In this document: piece after piece, positions 36,751 through 46,900 of the stretch | Position numbering within the stretch: position 1 is the first letter of the stretch | How the letters are laid out: every line of letters begins with the position of its first letter | Assembly: GCF_000353285.1 (NCBI RefSeq) | Contig: NZ_KB731324.1 | Location: 1,692,577-1,756,576, forward strand | Direction: 5' to 3' | Length of the DNA stretch: 64,000 nt | Origin: Leptolyngbya boryana PCC 6306 | GTDB lineage: Bacteria; Cyanobacteriota; Cyanobacteriia; Leptolyngbyales; Leptolyngbyaceae | Position numbers and translations under genes: made by a program | Notes under the pieces: generated by a model | What the model was told of the DNA's origin: nothing | What the model saw: the letters and a program-made list of their open reading frames with translations, nothing else | The model's database searches: none

Positions 36751-37569
36751 ATGAGACTTTCTGCCCTATTGCGTCTTCGGTCTTGGCAAATCCTATTTTT
36801 TCTCGGATTGAGTTTGACGATCGCCAGCGCTCAACTCAGCGATCGAGCCACGGCTGCCACTCCCGAAACCGCGCCCGCAGAACTCAAACAAGTTTTATCA
36901 AAAATTGATGCCGCTGCAAATAGCAGAAATGCACAAGCCGTACTTCAGTTTTATAGCCCAAACTTTACGCATTCCGACGGGCTAAATCGTCAGAGCTTAG
37001 AGCAATCTTTGACACAACTTTGGAAGCAGTATTCCAACTTAACGTACAAGACCGAATTGCAGTCTTGGCAACCGAGTAGTAACGGGTTTCAAGCAGAAAC
37101 GGTCACTCGGATTACTGGAACGCAAGCGCAAAACGGACAGCAAGTGAAACTGGATGCAACCTTGCGATCGCGGCAGCAATTTCAGAATCAAAAAATCGTT
37201 AAACAAGAGATTCTGTCTGAAAAAAATCTAATTACAACCGGAGATAAGCCACCTTCTGTCAATGTTAGTCTGCCTGATCAGGTGCGGGTAGGACAGGAGT
37301 TTAGCTTTGATGCGATCGTCCAAGAACCCCTCGAAAACGACCTACTGCTAGGTACAGTCGTGCAAGAAGCGGTGAATTCGGCAGGGTATCTGAAGCCTGC
37401 AACGGCTGATCTGGATGTGCTGAATTCGGGTGGACTGTTTAAGATTGGCAAAGCCCCGAATCAAGCTGGCGCGCAGTGGATTTCAGCCGTTTTGGTACGG
37501 CATGGTGGAATGACAATGGTGACACAACGATTGAATGTCGTTGCCGGATCAACTCGACCCGCAAGATAA
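36751..37569 (+). CDS. Secreted NTF2/SnoaL-like domain protein
   Basis: 272 residues. The signal peptide spans about residues 1-36 (hydrophobic FFLGLSLTIASAQ). The following 100 residues (VLSKIDAAANSRNAQAVLQF, then YSPNFTHSDGLNRQSLEQSL) match the small NTF2-like cone fold with variable pocket. The C-terminal part (about 175-272) is a beta-rich segment without known domain. Its 3' end overlaps the convergent MOSC gene by 21 nt. Confidence 0.75.
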   Translation: MRLSALLRLRSWQILFFLGLSLTIASAQLSDRATAATPETAPAELKQVLSKIDAAANSRNAQAVLQFYSPNFTHSDGLNRQSLEQSLTQLWKQYSNLTYKTELQSWQPSSNGFQAETVTRITGTQAQNGQQVKLDATLRSRQQFQNQKIVKQEILSEKNLITTGDKPPSVNVSLPDQVRVGQEFSFDAIVQEPLENDLLLGTVVQEAVNSAGYLKPATADLDVLNSGGLFKIGKAPNQAGAQWISAVLVRHGGMTMVTQRLNVVAGSTRPAR

Positions 37570-38331
37570 GATATCCCCAATTCTTAGAATTTTCCCCGCT
37601 TCAGTTGGCGCAATTCTTGTATTGATTGCCATGCGGTAGTAATGAGTAAATCGAGTCTCATCTGCCCAAGCGGGAAATTCTGCTCGGCGCTGAAGCATAA
37701 ACGTCTTCTGAAACTGAGGATAAGCTTCGCCTGAACGTGCATCCCGAGTGGGAACAATGCAGCGTTGACAGGGATTGATGCCTTGTAGCTCGACCTCCCC
37801 GATTTGAAATCGGACAGGCGTTTCATCGGTTGAATACAATCGCTCTTCCCAAAAAGCAGCGACATCCCCGAGTTCTAAATTGGTGCGGAGTCGCGATCGC
37901 ATTTCCTCAACGGTGATGTCTGAAAACCATGATGCGGCGCGTTCTAATGTTGCTGTGCTGATCAGAGTCGGCCCAGGGGAAGCTGAATCATCGGGAAATC
38001 CGGTCGTGAGATCTTGTTTCAACGTCACCGAAAAGCCAAAATAATCGCTCAACCAGCCTTCAATCCCCCTGCGACCGTGATCGAGATGGAAACTGACAGG
38101 TTGCTCGTTCTGAATCGCAAGCGTGACAATCCGGGCTTTGAGATCAAACGTCGATCGAATCTGATGAATTGCCGCAGTTCGTTTGCCATTCACGATTTTA
38201 TTGGCACGATCAACGATACAAAATTCTCGATCGTGCTCTAATGCGCCACCGGGCAAAATCTTGGCGTGATCTACAGCGATGCCATCGAGAGATTTGATCG
38301 GATAAATCAGGAGATGGGTCAGCTTCGGCAT
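37549..38331 (-). CDS. MOSC-domain protein (mARC/YcbX-like)
   Basis: 260 residues from Met at 38331. It opens KLTHLLIYPIKSLDGIAVD, the MOSC N-terminal barrel, and continues with GGALEHDREFCIVD. The catalytic-type NPCQRCIVPTRD near residue 200 holds the cysteine that binds molybdenum cofactor in mARC/YcbX enzymes. These reduce N-hydroxylated compounds with help of an electron donor. No redox partner is adjacent. A longer start at 38364 adds 11 unlikely residues. Confidence 0.9.
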   Translation of the reverse strand: MPKLTHLLIYPIKSLDGIAVDHAKILPGGALEHDREFCIVDRANKIVNGKRTAAIHQIRSTFDLKARIVTLAIQNEQPVSFHLDHGRRGIEGWLSDYFGFSVTLKQDLTTGFPDDSASPGPTLISTATLERAASWFSDITVEEMRSRLRTNLELGDVAAFWEERLYSTDETPVRFQIGEVELQGINPCQRCIVPTRDARSGEAYPQFQKTFMLQRRAEFPAWADETRFTHYYRMAINTRIAPTEAGKILRIGDILSCGSS

Positions 38332-38367
38332 AGGATTCGTAAAATACTGCATCCAGTTTGCCAAGAT

Positions 38368-39861
38368 TTAAGCTGGCTTGACTGGAATCGTAATGATAAA
38401 TTCTGTTCCGTGAATCGGATTAGAAATACACTCCAAACTGCCGTGATGCCGCTCTGTGACAATCTGGTGACTAATCGAAAGCCCCAAGCCTGTCCCTTTT
38501 CCGACAGGTTTGGTTGTAAAGAAAGGATCGAATAGTTTAGACTGAATCGATTCTGGAATTCCAGAACCATTGTCATGGATGCAAATTCTCACCGTACTCT
38601 CGATCATCTCTGTAGTAATTTCGATGCGAGGTGAAAAGCTAGAATCTTGCTCACACAACTCTTCTAAAGCATCGATCGCATTACTCAAAAGATTCATGAA
38701 CACCTGATTGAGTTGCCCTGCAAAACATTCGATCAAAGGCAAATCGGCGTAGTTTGTGACAATAGTGATGGCTTTTCGATCTGGAGTTGCTTTGAGTCGA
38801 TGTTTCAAAATCATCAATGTACTGTCGATCCCAGCCTGAAGATCGACGGCTTTACAGTCTGGCTCATCCATGCGAGAAAAAATCTTCAACGAAGCGACAA
38901 TTTCTCTAATCCGATCGGCTCCAATCGTCATTGATGTGAGCAACTTCGGCAAGTCTTCCATCAGAAACTCTAAATCAATCTCCTCTTCTTTCTCTTGAAT
39001 CAATTCAGCATCGGTAGCCTTGCGATAGAGTTTGACCAATTCAATCAGATCGGCTGCGTACGCACTGGCATGCGAAATATTGCCATAAATGAAACTAACG
39101 GGGTTGTTAATTTCATGCGCAACGCCAGCAACTAACTGTCCCAAGCTCGACATTTTTTCGCTTTGGATCAGTTGGCTTTGGGTGTGCTGGAGTTCTTGTA
39201 GAGTCTGTTCTAGAGCCTCGGCGCGATCGCGAATCTGAGTATAGAGATTCGCTTGACTAATAGCAGATTGGATTGTCTGCATCAAATTGATCAAGCCTAA
39301 AATTGCATCGTCATCGCTTTGAATCCGGTGATGATATTTGGCTCGCTCCCGGGCATTGCCTAGTAAAATTAAGAACTCAGACTCTGCGATCATAAAGCCG
39401 ATAAACTCATCCATGCCAATGCGATCGCCCAGATCTCGAAGCGCTGGATTCGGACTGTCGATCAGACCGATCAGCTGATTCGAGACAAATGCTTGAAAAG
39501 CAGGGTGGTGCAAATCTAGCGCCAGCGAATCGACGATGTTATCGTCTTCGTAATAGCCTTCGTGTTGCACCAACTGAAATTGCTCATGCTGACGCTGCAA
39601 AATTAAACAGCGCTGAAAATTGCGATCGTAAACAATAAACTGGAGAATTTCCTGCAAAATTCCGCTAATTGAAAAAGACTGGCTCACCCGTTTCCCAATT
39701 TCATTGAGTTGACGGTAGAGGCTGATTTGCCCATCGAGTCGATCTTGAGATTCGATCATCCGGCGCTCTGCACGCACGAGACGTTTGACCTGTTCGGAGA
39801 GCCGTTGATTTTCAGCGCGCAGATGGGCAATTTCAGCATCGAGAGACGTGGCAGGAACCAT
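38368..39861 (-). CDS. Sensor histidine kinase with GAF-like input domain
   Basis: 497 soluble residues. An N-terminal coiled coil (about 5-55) is followed by a GAF-like region (about 60-190), a second coiled coil, and the kinase core: H-box SLGQLVAGVAHEINNP (His249), N-box FMNLLSNAIDALEE, G1 IHDNGSGIP and G2 GKGTGLGLSISH. There is no membrane anchor, so it senses a cytoplasmic signal. The gene lies 65 nt downstream of the FIST-domain gene on the same strand, so the two are likely an operon and the FIST protein may feed this kinase. Confidence 0.92.
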   Translation of the reverse strand: MVPATSLDAEIAHLRAENQRLSEQVKRLVRAERRMIESQDRLDGQISLYRQLNEIGKRVSQSFSISGILQEILQFIVYDRNFQRCLILQRQHEQFQLVQHEGYYEDDNIVDSLALDLHHPAFQAFVSNQLIGLIDSPNPALRDLGDRIGMDEFIGFMIAESEFLILLGNARERAKYHHRIQSDDDAILGLINLMQTIQSAISQANLYTQIRDRAEALEQTLQELQHTQSQLIQSEKMSSLGQLVAGVAHEINNPVSFIYGNISHASAYAADLIELVKLYRKATDAELIQEKEEEIDLEFLMEDLPKLLTSMTIGADRIREIVASLKIFSRMDEPDCKAVDLQAGIDSTLMILKHRLKATPDRKAITIVTNYADLPLIECFAGQLNQVFMNLLSNAIDALEELCEQDSSFSPRIEITTEMIESTVRICIHDNGSGIPESIQSKLFDPFFTTKPVGKGTGLGLSISHQIVTERHHGSLECISNPIHGTEFIITIPVKPA

Positions 39862-39926
39862 AGCAGTTTGGGATATAGAGCAAGTTTCAAAGCCGTTCTT
39901 GAGCAGACCATCTAGTGATCGATCGT

Positions 39927-41153
39927 CTAGTAAATGGCAGCTAAGACTAATGTGTAATTGTGAAATCCGTTTCTGCCTTTGATCGGAGCGATCTCACCAT
40001 GCGTATATAGCCCAATCCAAGGGAGAGAAGTGCCGACCTGTTGCTGGAGTTTCTGCTCAAGCCGTTGTTTTTCTAATTCCCCCAGCACAGATTTTCCACG
40101 TCCATAACAGTCGAATTGGAAAATCAACTTCGCGGATTGGGCTTGCAGTTGAGTGTTTAAGTGTTCGGCGATCGTATCAATGCCTTGAGCAATCTTCTCC
40201 GGATCGCGGCGAGTAATCCAAATACTACTTCCTTCTACAACGTCAGTTTGCAGCGTTACAGATCCGGCAACATCGTCTTTGCTCGGCAAGTAGCGAATCA
40301 CAAACTCATCGTGATCTTGAGCATAATTCGGAGCTTTTAACCCGAAACAGAAGGCAACGATTGTGCGATCCCAGGCTTGAATTTCTTCTTCTGTGAGATA
40401 CTCACGCAGCACCTCAAACACAGGCTGATGATCAATTTCAAAAATCTTATTGCCTTGGGCGCGGGTAATTTTTCGCTCTTGACCGATCGGAACACAGCCA
40501 TGATTGAGTGCCCAAATCACTTGGCAATCTCCAGAGAGCAACGTGGCAACTACACCATCTGAAATGACTTGATCATCACAATACTGATAGGTTGCTTTCA
40601 TTTCGATATCGCTGCCCGCTGCGCCTCCTAAAATCGGCGGAACAGTGTAACCCTGCTGAGCAAATTCTGATTCAATCCCGGTCATCAAGCGATCGAAGTT
40701 CACCGTAATGCCATCGGTGAAGAGAAACATGGCTTGAGCTTGTTCGCTAAAATCCATCAGCAATTTACTGGCGATCGTTTGACCTGTTTCGGTTGGCTGC
40801 TCTTTGAGTCCGACGGCGTAGCGATTCGTAAAGCGGAGTTCATCGGACTGGATCACCATCACGGCAACTGAAAAATTCGATTCATCGGCTTCATTCTGGA
40901 CAATCACGCCTTGCCCAGAGCATCCTGCCAGCGGGCAATTGCCTGTCTCTTGCCGCACGACTTGTACTAATTTCTGTTGGTGATATCCAAGCGAGGCGAA
41001 GAGAAAAACGAAATCTGGCTGTGTGATATTCGCAGCAGTCATCGCTTTTTGAACAGCCTCTTTTGCTGCTTGAGTCACATTGCGAAGATGACTCATTCCA
41101 ACTCCAGCTTGAGTTCCCATTGCAGAGTGTTGAAAAACTTCAGTTTCTAACAT
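39927..41153 (-). CDS. FIST-domain signal-input protein
   Basis: 408 residues. It has an N-terminal FIST domain (FVFLFASLGYHQQKLVQVV; LAGCSGQGVI; MFLFTDGITVN) and a FIST C-terminal domain (FDCYGRGKSVLG; WIGLYTHGEIAPI). FIST domains are thought to bind small ligands such as amino acids and sit upstream of kinases or cyclases. Here no output domain is fused; the histidine kinase is encoded next in the operon. A divergent Ser/Thr kinase gene begins 150 nt on the other side. Confidence 0.9.
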   Translation of the reverse strand: MLETEVFQHSAMGTQAGVGMSHLRNVTQAAKEAVQKAMTAANITQPDFVFLFASLGYHQQKLVQVVRQETGNCPLAGCSGQGVIVQNEADESNFSVAVMVIQSDELRFTNRYAVGLKEQPTETGQTIASKLLMDFSEQAQAMFLFTDGITVNFDRLMTGIESEFAQQGYTVPPILGGAAGSDIEMKATYQYCDDQVISDGVVATLLSGDCQVIWALNHGCVPIGQERKITRAQGNKIFEIDHQPVFEVLREYLTEEEIQAWDRTIVAFCFGLKAPNYAQDHDEFVIRYLPSKDDVAGSVTLQTDVVEGSSIWITRRDPEKIAQGIDTIAEHLNTQLQAQSAKLIFQFDCYGRGKSVLGELEKQRLEQKLQQQVGTSLPWIGLYTHGEIAPIKGRNGFHNYTLVLAAIY

Positions 41154-41302
41154 GCCCGATCGTCTCTTTCTACAAACAAAAAACGAAACTCAGCTTCATA
41201 TTTCACCGCTAACCCAAAATGGCTGCTATACGCTATAAGTAAATACTTGGAACTCCGGTTCTATAGAATTGCCCTTTATCCTTGTGCGTATCGGAATCGA
41301 CC

Positions 41303-43159
41303 ATGCAGCCACCTATTCCCCCAGCTACTGTTTTACAAAGTCGCTATCGGATTCTCAGCGTGTTGGGACAGGGAGGGTTTGGTCGCACCTATCTTGCCGA
41401 AGATCAAGGACGATTTAACGAAGCTTGTGCGATTAAAGAATTAACGCCGCCTCAAGATAATCCTTACGCGCTAGAGAAATCCAAAGAATTATTTCAGCGC
41501 GAAGCCCAAACGCTTTACCAAATTCAGCATCCTCAGATTCCGCAGTTTCGTGCGACGTTTGAGCAGGATCAGCGATTTTTTATTGTGCAAGATTATGTCG
41601 AAGGGCAAACCTATCGATCGCTGTTAGATGAACGCAAATCGCGCGGGTATGTTTTTTCAGAAGCAGAAGTCACGCAGCTTGTGAAGCAGGTTTTACCTGT
41701 GTTGGCATATATTCACGGCAAAGGGATTATTCACCGAGATATTGCGCCGGACAATATCATTCTGCGTGATCACGATAAGCTGCCCGTCTTGATCGATTTT
41801 GGCGTGGTCAAAGATCTTGCGACTCGCATTCAGGCACAAGATACGGTCAAACAGCATACGACGGTTGGCAAGCTCGGCTATGCTCCGACCGAACAAATGC
41901 AGACGGGTCGAGCCTACCCGAATAGCGATTTATATGCGTTGGCAGTCACCGCTGTTGTTTTACTCACGGGACGCGAACCGCAGGATCTCTTCGACGAAAA
42001 TACGATGACTTGGCGTTGGCAGCGATTCGTCAATTTAGAGCCAACGTTTGGACAGGTGCTGAATCGAATGCTGAGTTATCGAGTCAGCGATCGCTATCAA
42101 TCTGCAACCGAAGTCTTGCAAGTTCTACAAAGTCCGGCAACGATGGCTCCGCTGCCAGCGACCCCTCCGCCCACTCAGGCGCAGCCACCGACGAATGTCT
42201 CTAGAGCAGAAACCTTGGCAGTGGGTCGGCGCGATAGTACGACGGTTGCGCCGACGAGTTTGCAAAATCGCAATGATCCTTCGATTCCATCGAGAAGTTC
42301 GCTTTGGGATGATCCGTGGGCGGTGCTTGCGATCGGAACTGGGCTAGTGCTGCTGACAGGACTGGGAGCTTGGACTATCACCCGTGCTTTGATGACTCCT
42401 GCCCCGATCGCGTCTCCGACTCCAATCCCAACGACTCCGTCTCCAAGTCCAACTAAAACTGCGACTCCAAAACCTTCTCCGACTACAACTCCGAGTCCTG
42501 ATCCGGTCACGTATAGTCAGCGACTTGATTTTGTTCAAGGTGCAGCGACTCGCAGTGGAACATTAAAATCGAATGAGACTCTCAATTTTATTGTTCCCGC
42601 TAATCAAGGGCAGCAGTTGAATGCAAGTTTGGGCGGTGGAGAAGGTGTGCTATTAAGCGTTTTAGCCCCGAATCGCGATCCAGTCGATAGTGCATCAAAT
42701 CGTGTCTCGAATTGGGCAGGAGAACTCCCGTTTACGGGGGATTACATCATTCAATTGAGAACCGTAAAAGGGATTCCTAAGAGCGATTTCAAGCTCAACG
42801 TCAATCTGCAAACGCCAGCCCCTAGCCCTTCACCGTCTCCCTCTCCAACGGCAAGTCCAAGCATTGTGGAAGCCGTGATTGAAATTCCACAAGGTCAGAC
42901 TGGAACGAAGGTGAGTGAAAGAGTCGATGCCCTCACGACTCGTCGCTATCTCATCAATGTTCGTGCTAAGCAATCTTTAGCCTTGACCCTTACTCCGGGG
43001 ACACGATTTACGGTACGGTATCCAGATGGTAGCCCGGTTGAAGATGCAACGAATTTACAGCGATGGAGTGCGATTGTACCGAAAGGCGGAAGCTATCAAG
43101 TTGATGTGACGAGTGATGCTCCAGCGGAGTTCACGCTGACTGTTGATGTCCAAGGATAA
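41303..43159 (+). CDS. Ser/Thr protein kinase with transmembrane and pre-peptidase-C-like tail
   Basis: 618 residues from ATG 41303. Kinase motifs: GQGGFGRTYLAED (about residue 22-34), AIKEL (Lys45), HRDIAPDNIIL (about 144-154), IDFGVVKD (DFG 165-167). The catalytic loop has the unusual Asp-Ile-Ala in place of Asp-Leu-Lys, a form known in cyanobacteria. Residues 275-335 are low complexity, one transmembrane helix follows (about 340-360), then a Pro/Thr/Ser-rich stalk and a beta-rich region (about 405-500 and 535-615) of pre-peptidase C type, probably extracytoplasmic. It lies 6 nt upstream of bioD but the functions are unrelated. Confidence 0.92.
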   Translation: MQPPIPPATVLQSRYRILSVLGQGGFGRTYLAEDQGRFNEACAIKELTPPQDNPYALEKSKELFQREAQTLYQIQHPQIPQFRATFEQDQRFFIVQDYVEGQTYRSLLDERKSRGYVFSEAEVTQLVKQVLPVLAYIHGKGIIHRDIAPDNIILRDHDKLPVLIDFGVVKDLATRIQAQDTVKQHTTVGKLGYAPTEQMQTGRAYPNSDLYALAVTAVVLLTGREPQDLFDENTMTWRWQRFVNLEPTFGQVLNRMLSYRVSDRYQSATEVLQVLQSPATMAPLPATPPPTQAQPPTNVSRAETLAVGRRDSTTVAPTSLQNRNDPSIPSRSSLWDDPWAVLAIGTGLVLLTGLGAWTITRALMTPAPIASPTPIPTTPSPSPTKTATPKPSPTTTPSPDPVTYSQRLDFVQGAATRSGTLKSNETLNFIVPANQGQQLNASLGGGEGVLLSVLAPNRDPVDSASNRVSNWAGELPFTGDYIIQLRTVKGIPKSDFKLNVNLQTPAPSPSPSPSPTASPSIVEAVIEIPQGQTGTKVSERVDALTTRRYLINVRAKQSLALTLTPGTRFTVRYPDGSPVEDATNLQRWSAIVPKGGSYQVDVTSDAPAEFTLTVDVQG

Positions 43160-43165
43160 CGAATT

Positions 43166-43852
43166 GTGAATGCACTCTTGATCACCGGAACCGATACGGA
43201 TGCCGGGAAAACGGTACTGACGACTGCTTTAATTGCATATTGGCAAAAGTATTGTCGATCGCGATCGCTCGGCGTCATGAAACCTTTGCAGACGGGAATC
43301 GGCGATCGCGAAACGTATGGTCAGTTATTTCAGTTAGATCAGCCACCAGAATTGCTGAATCCGCTGCATTTTACAGCGCCGCTTGCCCCTCCGATCGCGG
43401 CGGATCTAGAAGGCAGGCAGGTTCAGCTTGAGCCAGTTTGGCAGGCGTTTGAGACGTTGCGAAGTCAGCGAGATTTTGTCCTGGTTGAAGCGTTGGGTGG
43501 ATTAGGTTCGCCCGTGACGCACAGTACAACCGTGGCAGATTGGGCGTGGGATTGGCATTTACCTGCGGTGCTGGTTGTTCCGGTGAAGTTGGGAGCGATC
43601 GGGCAAGCGGTGGCGAATGTGGCTTTGGCGCGTCAAATGAAGGTGCATCTGCGCGGAATTGTGCTGAACTGTATTCGATCGACTTCGATCGAAGAAATCG
43701 AGAATTGGGCATCGGTGAGCTTGATTCAGCGATTAACAGGACTGCCTGTGCTGGGGTTGATTCCGCATTTAGCTGATCCAACCGATGTTGAGAAGCTAGC
43801 TCAGATTGCAGCAGATTTGGATTTGGAGCGATTGATACCGGAAGCGCTTTAG
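43166..43852 (+). CDS. bioD: Dethiobiotin synthetase
   Basis: ATP-dependent ring closure in biotin synthesis. 228 residues, GTG start. P-loop GTDTDAGKTVLTTAL (about residues 7-21), then VMKPLQTG and a substrate-binding VEALGGLGSPVTHSTTVADW that corresponds to the usual VEGAGG loop (Gly replaced by Leu). The C-terminus has GLPVLGLIPHL. No other biotin gene is adjacent. The upstream kinase gene ends six bases before. Confidence 0.9.
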   Translation: MNALLITGTDTDAGKTVLTTALIAYWQKYCRSRSLGVMKPLQTGIGDRETYGQLFQLDQPPELLNPLHFTAPLAPPIAADLEGRQVQLEPVWQAFETLRSQRDFVLVEALGGLGSPVTHSTTVADWAWDWHLPAVLVVPVKLGAIGQAVANVALARQMKVHLRGIVLNCIRSTSIEEIENWASVSLIQRLTGLPVLGLIPHLADPTDVEKLAQIAADLDLERLIPEAL

Positions 43853-43938
43853 TAAAACTGCTAGTCAACTGTATTAATTTTGCGGAGTGGGAAGATAGGG
43901 AGCAATCTGAGCCTGCGTTCTCCCCATCTCCTCACCTA

Positions 43939-46900
43939 CTATCGCTGTCTCCAAGGAATCAATACATCTTTAGCAATATGAGTCGAGACGGCATGAGCAC
44001 CATAGCGATTGAGGTGACTGGGGTCAGAAAAGAAATCTGGCGTATTTTTCCAGTTTTCTAGTAGGTCGCGATAGGTAAAGCCGAGTTCCCCAGACAGTCG
44101 CATCAGATATTCTTGGAACTCTTTTTCACGATCGCGGCGATACGGATCAAGATAGTTCTCTGTTAGAGGCAGATTGAGCACGACTAAGGGAATGTTTTGG
44201 CTCTTAGTGTACTGAGCGAGTGATCGTAACGCCTGATCCTGTTCTCCGAGCAAGTTGAAGTTCGCATAATCAGCATCACTATCGCCTGAGACTCGTGAAT
44301 ACTTTTGATAGTAAGTCACTGGATTGAAGCGATTGGAAATCGGCAGGAAGCCATTGATATCAATTAAGCCTTGTCCATCTTGAGCGATCGTCAATTCAGG
44401 GTCAATCTCATCCGAAGTCGGAGCTTGCTCAAATCCAAAACTTAAGCCACGCTTGAGCAGTCCTTGTAACTTATTGCGCTGACTCCAAACCGTTGAAAAT
44501 TGCCCGACTTGGCGAAGCAAATGATCATTGAACGATTGATAGCTATCGCTCACTGTCATATTAGTTCGATTCAGAGTCTCTAAAGGTTTCGTGAACGCTT
44601 CAGTGGGTGTAGCAGCTGTGTTTGTACTCACTTCAGGCAGCTTGCGGAATCCCGGAGAAGACACGATCGCTTTATAAGTCGCATCCGGACGACCACTGTT
44701 GAACGCTCGCAGTCCATCGGCAAGTAAGATCAGCTTCGGTTGTTTTTCGTTGGCAAGGATGCGCCGCACAATCAGGTCAACCACTTGAACCGTGGCTCCA
44801 TTGATACCGAAATTGAACACTCGCATACCCGCGTAGCCTTGAGTCGCCAAGGTCTGTTCTAAAACCGCTGGATCGATGCCCCGCATCGCACGCGAACTCC
44901 CCACGATCAAGACATCCGGCGCACCGTTTTGATTGACATACTGACGGTAGAGCACGAGTTTTTCATCGAGCTGACCCGCATTGAATGTGGGATAAGGAGA
45001 ACGAGCAGTGTCGATCGCTGCTTTTGGCTTCAAGGGAGAGGCAAGAAGCGCGGTTGATCCTTGACCCGGAGCGATCAACGTCTGTCCAGATTGCGTAAAT
45101 CCAGCCGCTCCCAGTTCTCCAAATCCAGTCGTTTTTTGCAGCGAGAGTTGGGGGAGAGGCATCTGTTCAGAGGTGAGCGGTGCAGGAGAGGCTGTTGGAG
45201 CGGGTTTTGAGGCAAACAGAGGTTTCGCATATTGTCCCAGGAGCCAATCTGCTTGCACCGTAAGCAGAATGCCTAAAACACTCCAAACAATCGCCGCTTT
45301 TGCTTCATTTGGAACCGCAGATTGAGTCGCGCGGGCAGTATTGGGAGCGGTGTCAGACGCGATCGTAAAAATCCGAGTTCGAGCCAATGCGCCCTGGATT
45401 GCTTCTACAATGCGATCGCCCCAAGTCGCGTCGGCTTCGTCAAACTCGGGAACCGTTAACGCGCCTGGCTCTTTTGTCAGTAAATCGCCGACATAGGCAT
45501 CAGAGGCAGCAAATTCGGGAGTCGCTTCTGGAATAAAGCGAGCCTGCTCACGGCTGACGAAGTCGATGCCATAGCTCCAGATTGGGCGTTTTTGACCGGA
45601 TCTGCGCCCGTAAACTCGCACGCCTTGCACATCAGAGAGACGGAGATTGTGAATGTATTTGGCAACTTTCACTCCAACTTGGCTTTGAGACGGACAGACT
45701 GGCGCATCGGTCATGATGTGCAATAAGTCCTCTTTTTGGCGAATTTGCAGGCGAATTCCACCCGTTGCGAGTTGGGTATCGAGATTGGGATTGAGTTGGC
45801 GAGTCAGCAGAAATGCGATCGCGCTTAAATCGCCTTGCTGCGCGAGTTGTCGAGTGGATTCAGCGAGGGCTGGATGTTCTGCGGCGGGAAGATTAATCCA
45901 TTGCACCCAAACCGGAGAATCAGGAATCGAAAGCTGAGGAATGGGATTCGCTGTACCCTGCAAGCCATAAACCGCAACGGCTTGAATGCCTTGGGGTGCG
46001 ATCGTTTCGAGCAAAGGCGCGATCGCGGCTAACACTCGCCCTCGCTCCGGTGCCTGTTCTCGCTGAGCCGTGACATGCAGCGTGATGTCCATCAGGGTTG
46101 CTGTAATCTCAACGCCCTGATCGCGAACTGCGGCATTCATCAATCGCGTCAGCGCCTCGATATCGCCCCAGCGCGCCCAATCTTTGAGCATTTCTTGAGG
46201 AGGAGTCAAATCGACTCGCAACACCCATTCTGGGTCACTCTCGCCCTTAACACGGCTAAAGACGATCGCATCTCGAAATCCGTCGAGTTCCAAGTCCCGC
46301 AGTTTTTGTGCGATCGATTCGGTCATCAAAGACGTATCGGGACTGTATGCGGATTCGCAGACGACCCACAGCCGATTCAGCAAGGCTTGTGGTGTGAGCG
46401 AAGCGGTACTGCTTAATACAGAAGCCAGATTTGCAATTTGAGGCAGTCCTGTGTCGTCGGGGAGTGCCGCAGATTTGACGCTGGCTCGAACAGCGACTCC
46501 CAATGCACTTAAAGCTTCACTGAGATACCGCGCAATTGCATCGGGTCTCCCACGTTTTGCCAAGCCCAGATTCGCAAGTTCGATGGCAACGGTCGCTTCA
46601 GCTTTACTCTGAGGATCGTCGAGTTTTTCTAAATAGCGATCGATCTGCGCGACATGAATCACTTCTGCCCACTGAGGACGCGGTTCTCCGATGCAGCGAC
46701 CATAGAGCACGACTTGATAAATCGTGGGCTGAGTTGGAGGCAGCAGCGTTTCCAGTGAAGTTTGGGAAAGCGCGCGCACGAGTTGTGCAAAAATCAGCGA
46801 TCGCTTTGGGCAATCGCGACTTTCTGCGAGAATATACAAATTGTTTCCCCGCAGGCGAGCTTGCAAATGCAGATGAGGAATCCCAATGACGCGATGCAGC

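Noticed and set aside
43371-43868. 165-codon minus-strand ORF over bioD
   Set aside because: Antisense to a well-matched bioD; Pro/Ser-rich translation without domain.
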